A DNA stretch of 64,000 bases from Sphingopyxis macrogoltabida (GTDB taxonomy: Bacteria > Pseudomonadota > Alphaproteobacteria > Sphingomonadales > Sphingomonadaceae): positions 3,162,501 through 3,226,500 of the forward strand of contig NZ_CP009429.1 of the NCBI RefSeq assembly GCF_001314325.1. Direction: 5' to 3'. The notes beneath the pieces were generated by a model. It worked only from the letters and a program-made list of their open reading frames with translations, made no database searches and was not told the origin of the DNA. Position 1 is the stretch's first letter; the number at the start of each line of letters is the position of its first letter. Shown here piece after piece: positions 1 to 13,330 of the stretch. The position numbers and the translations under genes are program-made.

Positions 1-1708
1 CGTTCTCGACCATATCGCCCGCGTCGACGCGATGGCCAGCCACGACAAATTCGCCGCCGCGACCCCCGACATGGTCGAGGCGATCGTCACCGGTATCGGC
101 GACTTCGCTGCCGAGGTTTACGCCCCGCTCAACCGCGTCGGCGACGTCCAGAACCCCAAATGGGACAATGGCAAGGTCACCATGCCGCCGGGCTTCAAGG
201 AAGCGTACCGGCAGTTCGTCGAGGCGGGCTGGGGCAGCCTCGACGGCCCCGGCGAATATGGCGGGCAGGACCTGCCCTTCACGCTCGCGACCGTGGTGAT
301 CGAGACGCTCGGCAGCGGCAACATGGGCTTCACGCTTTGCCCCATTCTGACCGCGGGCGCGATCCACGCGCTGATGGCCTATGGCACCGAGGAGCAGCGG
401 CAGACCTGGCTGCCCAAGCTGGTCAACGGCGAATGGAATGGCACGATGAACCTGACCGAGCCCGCCGCGGGCAGCGACGTCGGCGCGCTGCGCTCGACCG
501 CCGAGAAGGTGACCGAAGGCCAGCACGCGGGCCTCTACAGGATCAAGGGCCAGAAGATCTTCATCACCTTCGGCGAGCATGACCTCACCGACAATATCGT
601 CCACCTCGTCCTTGCCCGCACCCCCGGCGCGCCCGAGGGCACGCGCGGTATCTCGCTGTTCCTCGTCCCTAAATACCGCCTCGATGCGGCCGGCAACCCG
701 ACGATTTCGAACGGTGTCCATTGCGCCTCGATCGAGCACAAGCTCGGTATCCACGGATCGCCGACCGCGGTGATGGTCTATGGCGACGGCGAGGATTGCC
801 TCGGCGAGATCGTCGGCGACGAGATGGGCGGCATGCGCGCGATGTTCGTGATGATGAACAACGCCCGCCTGATGGTCGGCTGCCAGGGCGTCCAGATCGC
901 CGAGCGTGCGACGCAGCAGGCGCAGCGCTACGCCGCCGAACGCGTTCAGTCGTCGCTCGCCGGTTCGCCCGACCGCACCCCGGTGACGATCGACCAGCAC
1001 CCCGACGTCCGCCGCATGCTGTGGCGGATGCGCGCCCAGACCGAGGCCGCACGGGCGCTGACCTATTATGCCGCGGCGCAGATAGACTTCGGCAAATTGG
1101 GCGACGAGGCCGCGGCGATGCGCGCCGAGATACTCATCCCGCTGGTCAAGGCGCATGCCACCGACATCGGCTGCGAGGTCGCCAGCCTTGGCGTGCAGGT
1201 GCACGGCGGCATGGGCTTCATCGAGGAAACCGGCGCCGCACAGCATTATCGCGACGCGCGCATCGCGCCGATCTATGAAGGCACCAACGGCATCCAGGCC
1301 GCCGATCTCGTCGGGCGCAAGCTCGGCATGGCGGGCGGCGACCTCGTCCGCGGCCTGATCGACGACATCGCGCACGGCGCCGCCGACTTCCCCGAACTGC
1401 AGCAGCTCGTCGACGCGTGCCGCGCGGTCACCGACTGGATGGTGAATGCGAACACCGGCGACCGGCTCGCGGGCAGCTACCCCTATCTCACCATGCTTTC
1501 GACCGCGACGTGCGGCTGGCTGATGGCGCTCCAGCACAAGGCTGCGAAGACCGCGCTCGACGAAGGCAATGGCGACGCCGCTTTCCTCGAAGCCAAGGTC
1601 GCTTCGACGCGCTTCTACCTGCAGCAGATCGTGCCCGCGGCAACCGGCCTCGCCCCCTCGGCGCTCGCCGGCGACGCGGCGCTCGCGCCGCTGCCCGCGC
1701 TCGGTTGA
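1..1708 (+). CDS. Acyl-CoA dehydrogenase, DmdC-like long form (5' end outside window)
   Basis: FAD enzyme that oxidises an acyl-CoA to the 2-enoyl-CoA and hands electrons to ETF. The frame is open to the window edge: codons before the ATG at 32 read VLDHIARVDA, the usual continuation of this family's N-terminus, so roughly 20 residues lie upstream and 32 is not the start. Visible are the FAD-region motif TEPAAGSDVGALRST (455-499), HGGMGFIEETGAAQHYRDAR and YEGTNGIQ, whose glutamate (1277-1279) is at the family's catalytic-base position. A C-terminal domain of about 140 residues follows, as in the 590-600-residue subgroup. The substrate cannot be told from sequence. It converges on the next gene with a 13-bp gap. 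Confidence 0.93.
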   Translation, partial: VLDHIARVDAMASHDKFAAATPDMVEAIVTGIGDFAAEVYAPLNRVGDVQNPKWDNGKVTMPPGFKEAYRQFVEAGWGSLDGPGEYGGQDLPFTLATVVIETLGSGNMGFTLCPILTAGAIHALMAYGTEEQRQTWLPKLVNGEWNGTMNLTEPAAGSDVGALRSTAEKVTEGQHAGLYRIKGQKIFITFGEHDLTDNIVHLVLARTPGAPEGTRGISLFLVPKYRLDAAGNPTISNGVHCASIEHKLGIHGSPTAVMVYGDGEDCLGEIVGDEMGGMRAMFVMMNNARLMVGCQGVQIAERATQQAQRYAAERVQSSLAGSPDRTPVTIDQHPDVRRMLWRMRAQTEAARALTYYAAAQIDFGKLGDEAAAMRAEILIPLVKAHATDIGCEVASLGVQVHGGMGFIEETGAAQHYRDARIAPIYEGTNGIQAADLVGRKLGMAGGDLVRGLIDDIAHGAADFPELQQLVDACRAVTDWMVNANTGDRLAGSYPYLTMLSTATCGWLMALQHKAAKTALDEGNGDAAFLEAKVASTRFYLQQIVPAATGLAPSALAGDAALAPLPALG

Positions 1709-1721
1709 GCGAACGCCGCGG

Positions 1722-3569
1722 TCAATAAGCGAGGGCGCAGCCGTCGGCGCGCATCTCGCTGGCCGCGGCGTAGACGCGCGTGTCGCCGTCCATCCGGTGT
1801 TCGACGCGCTGATAGCGGCCGAACCCGCCATCGGGCTCGCCCAGCGTCCAGCCGATGTCGGCGAGCTGTCGCCGCGCCGCCTCGGGCACCCCGCTTTCGA
1901 GGCGAAGCAGGCCGTTGGCGCCGAGATCGGGAGCGTCCTCGCCCATCGTCTCGGACGATCCTTCATGGTGCCAGCGCGGCGAGTCGCCCGCCGCCTGAAT
2001 CTCCAGCCCGTAGTCGACGCGGTTGACGACGATCTGCGCCTGCCCCTGCGGCTGCATGTCGCCGCCCATCACGCCAAAGCTCATCCACGGAACATCGCCG
2101 CGCGCCGCGAACCCCGGGATGATCGTCTGGAACGGCCGCTTGCCCGGGGCATAGATGTTTGGATGCCCGTCCTGCAGACTGAAGAGCTGCCCGCGGTCCT
2201 GGAACATGAAGCCCAGCCCGTCGGCGACGAGCCCAGACCCCATGCCGCGGAAGTTCGACTGGATCATCGACACCATCATGCCGTCCTTGTCGGCGCAGCT
2301 GAAATAGGTCGTGTCGCCGCGGCTCGGCGCCTGCCCCGGATAGACCGGCGACAGCAGCCGGTCGGGACGGATCAGCTTGGCACGCTCGGCCGCATAGTCC
2401 TTGGAGATCAGCCATTCGACCGGCACCTGGGCGAAGTGCGGATCGGCGTAGTAGCGCGCGCGATCCTCATAGGCGAGGCGCTTCGCCTCGGCCTGCAGGT
2501 GGATCGACAGCGCCGACTGGAAACCCGCGCCCTTCAGGTCGAAATGCTCGAGGATATTGAGCATCTGCAGCGTCGCGATCCCCTGCGTGTTGGCGCCGAG
2601 CGCATAGACGTCGGTGCCGCGATAGGCGGTCTGGTGCGGCTCGATCCATTCGGACTTGTGCGCGGCCATGTCCTCGTAGCGCAGCCAGCCGCCGATCCGC
2701 TTGAAATAGGCGTCGATCGTCCGCGCGATTTCGCCTTCGTAAAAGGCATCGCGACCGCCCTCGGCGATCAGGCGAAAGGTACGCGCGAGGTCGGGGTTGC
2801 GAAAGACCTGCCCCGCCGCCGGTCCTTTGCCGTCTTCGAGGCCGTAAGTGCGCAGGGCGTTTTCGACCTCTTCGATCCCGCGCCCGGGCTGGCGAAAGCC
2901 TGTCAGGCTGCGGCGGATATAATAAGCGATCATGTCGGGCACCGGCGCCCCCGCCTCGGCATGCGCGATCACCGGTTCGAACAATTCCTTCCACGGCAGC
3001 TTGCCGTAGCGCTGGTGCATCGTCCACCAGCCGTCGACCGCCCCCGGCACCGACACGCTGATCGCACCATAGGCCGGCAGCGTCCCGCCCTTGGCGCGGC
3101 TGCGCACCGTCGCCAGATCGAGCCCGCGCGGGCTTTTCCCCGATCCGGCGAGACCCGCGAGCTTCTTTGCCTTGGGGTCCCAGATCATCGCATAGACATC
3201 GCCGCCGATACCGTTCGCCGTCGGTTCGAGTAGCCCGAGGCAGGCGTTGATCGCGATCGCCGCGTCGACCGCCGATCCGCCGCGCTTCAACATGTCGATC
3301 CCCGCCTGCGTCGCCAGCGGATGCGCCGTCCCCGCAGCACCGCTCAGCCCATAAGCTGCGGTACGCGACGCAAAGCTCGCGCCGACCGGCCGGTCGCCGC
3401 CCTGGACATCGGGCCGGACGAAGCGGTCCGCGCCCGCTTCCCAGACCGGCGGCTGCGCGGCGGCGTCGCCTGCTTTCGGTGCGGCCTTCGGCTTGCCCTC
3501 CTGCGCGAGGCCGACCGTGGGCAACAGCGCGGCGGCGGGCACGGCGGCCAGAAGTGTGCGACGATCCAT
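1722..3569 (-). CDS. Gamma-glutamyltransferase family protein, exported
   Basis: Ntn-hydrolase family enzyme that transfers or hydrolyses the gamma-glutamyl group of glutathione and related compounds, normally in the periplasm. The start chosen is the ATG at 3569, preceded by GGGAGA; it opens an export signal with a twin arginine (MDRRTLLAAVPAAALLPTVGLA). An in-frame ATG 13 codons upstream lacks a ribosome site. Precursor about 615 residues. The autoprocessing site is GDTTYFS (catalytic Thr codon near 2310-2312, about residue 420), followed by SMIQSNFRGMGSG and GGDMQPQGQAQ, as in the family. Nearby glutathione transferase and oxoprolinase genes support a glutathione role; cephalosporin-acylase-like members of the family remain possible. 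Confidence 0.9.
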   Translation of the reverse strand: MDRRTLLAAVPAAALLPTVGLAQEGKPKAAPKAGDAAAQPPVWEAGADRFVRPDVQGGDRPVGASFASRTAAYGLSGAAGTAHPLATQAGIDMLKRGGSAVDAAIAINACLGLLEPTANGIGGDVYAMIWDPKAKKLAGLAGSGKSPRGLDLATVRSRAKGGTLPAYGAISVSVPGAVDGWWTMHQRYGKLPWKELFEPVIAHAEAGAPVPDMIAYYIRRSLTGFRQPGRGIEEVENALRTYGLEDGKGPAAGQVFRNPDLARTFRLIAEGGRDAFYEGEIARTIDAYFKRIGGWLRYEDMAAHKSEWIEPHQTAYRGTDVYALGANTQGIATLQMLNILEHFDLKGAGFQSALSIHLQAEAKRLAYEDRARYYADPHFAQVPVEWLISKDYAAERAKLIRPDRLLSPVYPGQAPSRGDTTYFSCADKDGMMVSMIQSNFRGMGSGLVADGLGFMFQDRGQLFSLQDGHPNIYAPGKRPFQTIIPGFAARGDVPWMSFGVMGGDMQPQGQAQIVVNRVDYGLEIQAAGDSPRWHHEGSSETMGEDAPDLGANGLLRLESGVPEAARRQLADIGWTLGEPDGGFGRYQRVEHRMDGDTRVYAAASEMRADGCALAY

Positions 3570-3729
3570 GGATTTGTCTCCCGGGGAAAAAATCCACTTT
3601 CGCGGCAAGCGATGAGGATGACAAGACCGGATGTCCCGGGGTCAGGCCCCAGCGCGGAGGCGGGCGCGCGCGCCATCTTTCGCCGCTGCTGCTAACCTTC
3701 TTTTAACCGGCGAAATCCCACAACCGGAT

Positions 3730-4398
3730 ATGGCCATTTCCGGATATTTTCTTCCCTCGCCGCAGAACACCGACAAACGTCAGGACACGCGGCGAAAACT
3801 CAGCCTTCTGGCCCACGGCGTGCAGCATGACGGCACCGGCATCGCGGTGCAGATTCACAATATTTCGGGCACCGGCCTGCTCTTCGAAAGCGACATCGAA
3901 CTCGCGTCCGGCGACCGGATCGAAATCGCGCTGCCGCACGCCGGCGACATCAGCGCGGTGGTCATCTGGGCCAGCGGGCGGCTGTTCGGATGCCAGTTCG
4001 AAGGCCCCGTCTCGCCTGCGACGCTGAGCGCGGTGGAGCTCAAGAGCGCTCCCGCCCCGGCGCCCGTCTTCGACGAAGAAACTGCGGCCCCGGCGATGGA
4101 CGACAGCTTCGGGCTCCGCTTGCAGCGGCTCCGCACCATGGCCGGGCTCAAACAGGCCGATCTCGCGGTGCGCATGGGCGTCGGCGCGGCATCGGTCTCA
4201 AGCTGGGAAAAGGGCCGCGCGCGCCCGAAGCGGAGCAGCATGGCAAAGCTCGCCGCCATTCTCGGTGTCCAGACCGCCGACCTGATCGAGGACGCCGCGC
4301 CCGAGGGGTTGCAGAAGCTGCTCGACCGCTGCCGCGAACAGATTGCGCGCGCTGTCGGCACCCGCCCCGACCGGATCCGGATCGTCGTCGAACTCTAG
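3730..4398 (+). CDS. PilZ domain fused to XRE-type helix-turn-helix
   Basis: Predicted c-di-GMP-responsive DNA-binding protein of 222 residues. Residues about 15-100 form a PilZ domain: RQDTR matches the RxxxR loop and NISGTG matches [D/N]xSxxG, the two c-di-GMP-contacting motifs. After a Pro/Ala linker, residues about 130-190 are an XRE/Cro-type HTH (LKQADLAVRMGVGAASVSSW). A longer frame exists back to 3631, but MAISGYF at 3730 begins the conserved part; the ribosome site is weak either way, so the start is uncertain. It is transcribed away from the gamma-glutamyltransferase gene. Ligand binding and DNA target are inferred from domains only. Confidence 0.8.
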   Translation: MAISGYFLPSPQNTDKRQDTRRKLSLLAHGVQHDGTGIAVQIHNISGTGLLFESDIELASGDRIEIALPHAGDISAVVIWASGRLFGCQFEGPVSPATLSAVELKSAPAPAPVFDEETAAPAMDDSFGLRLQRLRTMAGLKQADLAVRMGVGAASVSSWEKGRARPKRSSMAKLAAILGVQTADLIEDAAPEGLQKLLDRCREQIARAVGTRPDRIRIVVEL

Positions 4399-4407
4399 CG
4401 CGATACC

Positions 4408-5058
4408 CTAAGCGGCGAGCACCTTCGCCATCATCCGCTCTTCCTTTTCGATCCACGGCGCCATGCTCGGCCGCGACAGGATCGCTTCGCTCCACGCCGC
4501 GATCTTCGGATGCACCGCCGGGTCGACCACGGTCCCGCAATGGCGAAAATTCATCAGCGGCGACGCGACGGCAAGGTCGGCAAGCGTCAGCCGGTCGCCG
4601 ACGAGGAACCCCGATGCCGGGATCGCGCCTTCGAGATAGTCGAGCAATTTCGGCAGTTCCTCGCTCTCGGCCAGCGCCGCGGCGGCAAGGTCGCCCTCGC
4701 GCCCGAGGAATTTCGGCGCGACGATGCGGTTGAAGAACATCTTGCCGCTGCACAGCGCAAACACCGTATCGGCAAATTCCTCCCACCAGATCACTTGTCC
4801 GCGCTGCTGCGGATCGGCGGGAATCAGCGGGGGCTCCGGATGCTTGGCTTCGAGATACTGGATGATCGCGCTCGAATCGGCGAGTAGGAAACCGCCGTCG
4901 TCCATCGCGGGCATCTTGCCCAGCGGCGATGCGGCGCGGAACCCCGGATCGGGGTCACCGATCCCGACGCCCTTCAACTCGAAAGACAACCCTTTTTCGC
5001 CCAGATAGCCCAGCAATTTGCGGACAAATGGCGACACGACCGACCCGTAAACGATCAT
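4408..5058 (-). CDS. Glutathione S-transferase family protein
   Basis: Cytosolic GST of 216 residues: N-terminal thioredoxin fold (MIVYGSVVSPFVRKLLGYL, then the LGKMPAM cis-Pro region and ADSSAIIQYL, which binds the glutamyl end of glutathione), then an all-helical C-terminal domain with the N-capping-box-like LTLADLAVASPL. The start at 5058 is set by a near-perfect GAGGAGG eight bases upstream; a longer frame begins ten codons earlier without one. It could conjugate or reduce with glutathione; the substrate is not predictable. Converges on the PilZ-XRE gene (9-bp gap) and is divergent from the histidine kinase. Confidence 0.92.
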   Translation of the reverse strand: MIVYGSVVSPFVRKLLGYLGEKGLSFELKGVGIGDPDPGFRAASPLGKMPAMDDGGFLLADSSAIIQYLEAKHPEPPLIPADPQQRGQVIWWEEFADTVFALCSGKMFFNRIVAPKFLGREGDLAAAALAESEELPKLLDYLEGAIPASGFLVGDRLTLADLAVASPLMNFRHCGTVVDPAVHPKIAAWSEAILSRPSMAPWIEKEERMMAKVLAA

Positions 5059-5231
5059 CTTTTTCCTCCTCGGCAGGCCGTCCAGCATAGGAGAAAGGTT
5101 GCCCGTTGCAACCCGTCGTGGCGTCCGCGTCCGAGGCGTAGCGAAAGGCGCTTGCCTTCGCCCGACCGGCGTGGAAAGACCGTCGTCAGGGGGTCGCTGC
5201 CGCGGCAGATATCATGCGGGGATAATCGCCA

Positions 5232-6843
5232 ATGCGCCCTTCGCTCTGGGCAGACCGGTTGATGGGGCTGCTCGTCCGTTTCGTCGGGCTGCTCATCCTG
5301 CTGGCCACCCTCGCCGCTTCGGCCGCCAGCTTCTTCTACAATCAGTCGCAGGAATCGGATCAGGCCGCGCGCGTCGCGATGCAGGTCAATATGCGGCTGC
5401 GCGACCATGTCGCGATCCTCGAAGGCGTGCGTGCGCTCTATCAGTCGGACAGCGCGACCAGCGGTCCCGGCATCAAGGCCTATCTCGGCGCGCTGCAGCC
5501 GCAAGTGCAGGCGCCGGGGATGGAGGGCATCGGGATTGCCGCCGCGATGCGCGCCGCGACGCCGGCGGCGCTCGAGGCGAAACTGCGCGAAAATTATGGC
5601 GAGGATATCAAGGTCTGGCCGGCAACCGACCAGCCGATCGGCTTCGCGGTCGTCCTCGTCGAACCTTACACGCCGCGCCGCCACGTCGCGCTCGGCTTCG
5701 ACATGTACAGCGAACCGGTCCGGCGCGCAGCGATGCGCCGCGCCTGGCAGACGGGCCGCCCGGCAGCGAGCGGCATCGTCCAGCTCGCGCAGGAAAAGGC
5801 CGCCAAGGTCAAGCAGCCCGGTTTCCTCGTCTACATCCCCGTCTACACCCGCGATCCGCTGCCCGGCGAAGAACCGGGTGGCGACACCATCGCGACCACC
5901 GCCGGCACCCGCCCGGTCGAGGCGTTCGTTTATGCACCGTTCCGGGTCCACGACCTGATGCGCGCAGTGCTGGGCGCCCAGCTCGATACGATCGACGGGA
6001 TCGAAGTGCGCGCGGGCGCCGGCCCGGCGGCGCCGGTCGTCTTCCGGCACGGCAAGATCGGCTGGGACGCGCACGAACAGACGCTGCGCATCGCCGACCG
6101 CGAATGGACGATGCGCATCTCCTATGGCCGGTTCATCGACCGGCTCGGCCGCCCGCTCGGCATCCTGCTGTTCGGTATCGCGCTCGCCCTGCTCGCGACC
6201 CAGCTTCACCGCGTCCAGCGCCGCCGCATCGACGTCGCGCAGGCGCTCGCCGAACAGCAGGCGCGCCATGCCGAGGATCGCGAGCTGATGATCGGCGAAA
6301 TGGCGCACCGGATGAAAAACGCCTTCGCGCGGATCGGCGCGCTCGCGAGGATCACGCTGCGCGAAGCGAAAGACCTCGCCGATTTCGAAACGAAATTCGA
6401 CGGCCGGATGCGCGCGCTCTCCGATGCGAAGCAGATGCTGGTGACCGGCGCGGTCGATCATGTCGAGCTTGGCCGGATCGTCCGCCGCGAACTCGAACTC
6501 GCCGGCCGTTCGGCCGACCAGCTCGCCGCCGTCGAGGGACCCGAAGTCCGCCTCGACGACGACGGCGCGCAGGCGATCTCGCTCGCGATCCACGAATTCG
6601 TCACCAACAGCATCAAATATGGTGCACTCGCCGGCAAGGGCGACCTCGCCGTCGGCTGGCGGCGCGATGCGGGCGATATCGAATTGTCGTGGGTCGAAAG
6701 CGACCTGCCCGAAACGCCGCAGATCGACCATGAAAGCTTCGGGACGCAATTCATCCGCACCCTGATCGAGCGGCAATTGAAGGGAAGCTGGCAACGGACC
6801 GCGGTTGACAAGCGCCTCGCCATCGTCATTCGCTGGCCGGATA

Positions 6844-6860
<17 letters not shown>
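5232..6860 (+). CDS. CHASE-domain sensor histidine kinase, HWE family
   Basis: Membrane sensor kinase of 542 residues. A TM helix (about 9-31) is followed by a periplasmic CHASE domain (about 40-290), a second TM helix (about 300-322, LGILLFGIALALLATQL), a short coiled linker and an HWE-type dimerisation/ATPase region. The phospho-acceptor is H359 in GEMAHRMKN; the N-box is HEFVTNSIKYG and the W-x-E that names the family is SWVE. No receiver domain and no adjacent response regulator, so the partner is elsewhere, commonly a general-stress-type regulator in alphaproteobacteria. Its last 17 bases overlap the oxoprolinase start, implying cotranscription. Confidence 0.9.
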
Positions 6861-10446
<3,586 letters not shown>

Positions 10447-11130
10447 ATGCTCGTCCTGATCGGCATCCTGATCATCATCGCGGGCTTCCTGCTCCGCTTC
10501 AATCCTTTGCTCGTGATCATGGCCTCGGCGCTCGCGACCGGGCTCGCCGCAGGGCTCGATATCACCGCCATCATCGCCGCCTTCGGCAAGGCGTTCAACG
10601 ATACGCGCTATGTCTCGATCGTCTGGATCGTCCTGCCGGTCATCGGCCTGCTCGAAGCCTATGGTCTCCAGCAGCATGCCCGCACGCTCATCACCCGCAT
10701 GAAAGGCGCGACGCTCGGGCGCCTGCTCACCTCCTATCTGCTGCTCCGCCAGGCGATGGCCGCGGTGGGGCTTACCTCGGTTGCCGGCCACCCGCAGACC
10801 GTCCGCCCGCTCGTCGCGCCGATGGCCGAAGCCGCCGCCGAAGCGAAGAATGACGCGCTCACCGACGACCAGCGCGAGGAAGTGAAAGCCTTTTCCGCCT
10901 CGACCGACAATGTCGGGCTGTTCTTCGGCGAGGATATCTTCCTCGCGATCGGCTCGATCCTGCTGATGAAGGGCGTCCTCGAAGGCTATGGCTACCAGAT
11001 CGAGCCGCTGCACTTCTCGCTGTGGGCGATCCCGACCGCGATCGCCGCTTTCATCATCCACGGTTTCCGTCTCCGCCGCCTCGAAAAGCGCATGGTCCGG
11101 ACGGATGCGGCGCAGGATGCGGGCGAATGA
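10447..11130 (+). CDS. DUF969 membrane protein, predicted 5-oxoproline permease subunit
   Basis: Inner-membrane protein of 227 residues with several TM helices starting at the N-terminus (MLVLIGILIIIAGFLLRFNP) and the family signature region FSASTDNVGLFFGEDIF. DUF969 and DUF979 occur as a pair beside oxoprolinase genes in many bacteria and have been proposed as subunits of a 5-oxoproline transporter; this is comparative-genomic inference, not seen in sequence. The ATG directly abuts the TAG of the oxoprolinase gene, and the 3' end overlaps the DUF979 gene (ATGA), so the three are translationally coupled. Confidence 0.85.
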   Translation: MLVLIGILIIIAGFLLRFNPLLVIMASALATGLAAGLDITAIIAAFGKAFNDTRYVSIVWIVLPVIGLLEAYGLQQHARTLITRMKGATLGRLLTSYLLLRQAMAAVGLTSVAGHPQTVRPLVAPMAEAAAEAKNDALTDDQREEVKAFSASTDNVGLFFGEDIFLAIGSILLMKGVLEGYGYQIEPLHFSLWAIPTAIAAFIIHGFRLRRLEKRMVRTDAAQDAGE

Positions 11131-12065
11131 TCACGCTCGGTTTCGTCTATGTCCTCGCGGGCCTGACCTTCGCGGCCTTCGCGCTGCTCGGCCTGCGCGA
11201 TGCCGACAATCCCAAGCGCTTCGGCAACGCCGCCTTCTGGGGCCTGCTCGCGATGTCGATGCTGGCGGGCGACCGGCTCGGCGACTTCGGCAACGGCCTG
11301 CTCGTCCTTGCGCTCGTCGCGATCGCGGGCACCGGCCAGATCGGTCGCGCGCCCGGCGGCGACGTCGCACCCGAGGTGCAGGCGGCAAGGGCCGCGAAGC
11401 ACGGCCCCTTCCTGCTTCTCGTCGCGCTGATCATTCCCGCGGTTGCCCTCGCGGGCACCTTCCTGTTCAAATGGGTCCCCGGCCTCGCCGATCCCAAGCA
11501 GGCGACGTTGATCTCGCTCGCGCTCGGTGTCCTCATCGCGCTCGCGGTCGGCATGGCGCGGCTCAAACCGCCGCCGTTGCTCCCGCTTCAGCAGGGCCGC
11601 CGCCTGCTCGACGCGGTCGGCTGGGCGGCGATCCTGCCGCAGATGCTCGCCAGCCTCGGTGCGGTCTTCGCCCTCGCCGGCGTCGGCGAAGTCGTCGGCG
11701 GCCTCATCGGCACCGCGATTCCCGAAGGCAGCCTGTTCGGTGCCGTGCTCGCGTTCGGGCTCGGCATGGCGCTGTTCACGATGGTGATGGGCAATGCCTT
11801 CGCGGCTTTCCCGGTGATGCTCGCCGCGGTCGGCATGCCCTTGCTGATCAAGCAATATGACGGTGACCCCGCCGTCGTCGCGGCGATCGGCATGCTCGCG
11901 GGCTTTTGCGGCACGCTGATGACCCCGATGGCGGCGAACTTCAACCTCGTCCCCGCCGCGCTGCTCGAACTCAAAAACCCCTATGGCGTGATCAAGGCGC
12001 AGATCGGCACCGCAGTGCCGCTGCTCGCGGTGAACATCGTCTTCATCTACTTGTTCGCTTTCTAG
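11127..12065 (+). CDS. DUF979 membrane protein, predicted 5-oxoproline permease subunit
   Basis: Inner-membrane protein of 312 residues, mostly hydrophobic, with about nine TM helices. It begins at the ATG of an ATGA overlap with DUF969; a longer in-frame extension into DUF969 is rejected. Features of the family include the GDRLGDFGNGLL segment, MGNAFAAFPVM, and GFCGTLMTPMAANFN near the C-terminus. It should work with the DUF969 protein; the neighbouring oxoprolinase suggests the substrate. The gene is followed by an 80-base palindromic repeat. Confidence 0.85.
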   Translation: MITLGFVYVLAGLTFAAFALLGLRDADNPKRFGNAAFWGLLAMSMLAGDRLGDFGNGLLVLALVAIAGTGQIGRAPGGDVAPEVQAARAAKHGPFLLLVALIIPAVALAGTFLFKWVPGLADPKQATLISLALGVLIALAVGMARLKPPPLLPLQQGRRLLDAVGWAAILPQMLASLGAVFALAGVGEVVGGLIGTAIPEGSLFGAVLAFGLGMALFTMVMGNAFAAFPVMLAAVGMPLLIKQYDGDPAVVAAIGMLAGFCGTLMTPMAANFNLVPAALLELKNPYGVIKAQIGTAVPLLAVNIVFIYLFAF

Positions 12066-12077
12066 CGCCCCGTGTTT

Positions 12078-12157
12078 CCGTTCGTGTCGAGCGAAGTCGA
12101 GACACCCCGAAGGCACGCACAACCGATGGGCATCTCGACTTCGCTCGATGCGAACGG
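12078..12157. repeat. Intergenic palindromic repeat, family A copy 1
   Basis: An 80-base imperfect palindrome: outer ends CCGTTCG and CGAACGG, each half containing TCGAGCGAAGTCGAGA or its complement, separated by CCCCGAAGGCA...CCGATGGG. It fills most of the gap between the DUF979 and DUF2891 genes. A close relative sits at 29517-29595. REP-like; function unknown. Confidence 0.85.
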
Positions 12158-12170
12158 ATAAGGAGGTCCC

Positions 12171-13160
12171 ATGCACCTCACCCCCGAACACGCCACCCGC
12201 TTCGCCACCGCAACGCTCGCCCACCTCGGCCGCGAATATCCGTACAAGATGGACCTCGTACTGAACGGCCCCGAGGATGCGCGGCCGCCGCGCGCGCATC
12301 ACCCGATCTTCCACGGCAGCTTCGACTGGCATAGCTGCGTCCAAGGCTGGTGGCAGATCCTCCGCCTCGCGCACCGCTTCCCCGACCTGCCCGTCGCCGC
12401 CGACATTCGCGCCCGCGCCGGCGCCATGCTCGTCCCCGAAAAGGTGGCGGGCGAGCTGGCGTTCCTCAGCCGCCCCTATTCGGCTGCCTTCGAGCGCCCC
12501 TATGGCTGGGCGTGGCTCCTCGCGCTGCATGCCGAAGCCGCCCGCCACGACGCCCCCTGGGGCGCCGCCCTCGAACCGCTCGCCATCGCTTTTGCGGCGC
12601 GCTTCCACGCCTTCCTGCCCAAGCTCACCTATCCGCTGCGCGTCGGCACCCATTTCAACATCGCCTTCGCCCTCCTCCTCGCGCGCCACTGGGCCGAAAC
12701 GCTCGACCCCGCCCTCGTCGCCCTCATCGACACCCGCGCCCGCGACTGGTTCGCCGCCGACCGCGACTGTCAGGCGTGGGAGCCCGGCGGCGACGAATTC
12801 CTCTCCCCGGCGCTTACCGAAGCGCATCTGATGGCGGTCGTCCTCGGGGACGGCTTCGCCACATGGTTCGACGCCTTTCTCCCGCGCACGGCCGCCGGAC
12901 AACCCGTGACCCTCTTCACCCCCGCCACCGTCTCCGATCGCAGCGACGGCAAGATCGCCCATCTCGACGGACTCAATCTCAGCCGCGCGTGGAGCTGGCG
13001 CGCCATCGGCGCCGCGCTCGGCCCCGCCCATCCCGGCAGCCCCGTCGCCGAAGCCGCCGCGCAGCGCCATCTCGCCGCCGCCCTTCCCCACGTCACCGGC
13101 GACTATATGGGCGAGCATTGGCTCGCGAGCTTCGCGCTGCTTGCGCTCGACGGCCTGTAA
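12171..13160 (+). CDS. DUF2891 family protein
   Basis: Cytosolic protein of 329 residues of the DUF2891 family, recognised by the N-terminal REYPYKMDLVLNG and HPIFHGSFDWHSCVQGWW, the latter looking like a glycosidase-type aromatic/His/Asp pocket, and by HYLGEHWLASFALLAL-like C-terminal residues (here YMGEHWLASFALLAL). No biochemical function is established for the family, and no signal peptide or membrane segment is seen. The start has a strong ribosome site (AAGGAGG) seven bases ahead. It could be cotranscribed with the upstream permease across the palindromic repeat or have its own promoter. Confidence 0.85.
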   Translation: MHLTPEHATRFATATLAHLGREYPYKMDLVLNGPEDARPPRAHHPIFHGSFDWHSCVQGWWQILRLAHRFPDLPVAADIRARAGAMLVPEKVAGELAFLSRPYSAAFERPYGWAWLLALHAEAARHDAPWGAALEPLAIAFAARFHAFLPKLTYPLRVGTHFNIAFALLLARHWAETLDPALVALIDTRARDWFAADRDCQAWEPGGDEFLSPALTEAHLMAVVLGDGFATWFDAFLPRTAAGQPVTLFTPATVSDRSDGKIAHLDGLNLSRAWSWRAIGAALGPAHPGSPVAEAAAQRHLAAALPHVTGDYMGEHWLASFALLALDGL

Positions 13161-13176
13161 CGGCGCGCCCTTCTCT

Positions 13177-13255
13177 GTCGTCACGAACCCCGGACTTGAT
13201 CCGGGGTTCATGACGACGGCGCAGCGATGGATGCCGGATCAAGTCCGGCATGACG
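13177..13255. repeat. Intergenic palindromic repeat, family B copy 1
   Basis: Two linked hairpins: GAACCCCGGA / TCCGGGGTTC around CTTGA, and TGCCGGA / TCCGGCA around TCAAG. The core CCGGACTTGATCCGG appears inverted in the second half. Related copies at 37676-37745 and, as a half element, at about 57112-57132. Located between the DUF2891 and LacI genes. Confidence 0.8.
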
Positions 13256-13330
13256 AGGGTTTGAAACCACCCGCATTGACAACCCTGCTCCCCACAGCGA
13301 CAGACGGCGCAAAGGGGGAGAAGGATTGCC

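Noticed and set aside
1569..3233. Long open frame opposite the gamma-glutamyltransferase gene
   Set aside because: High-G+C codon shadow; Arg/Ala-rich translation with no motif, wholly inside a recognised gene.
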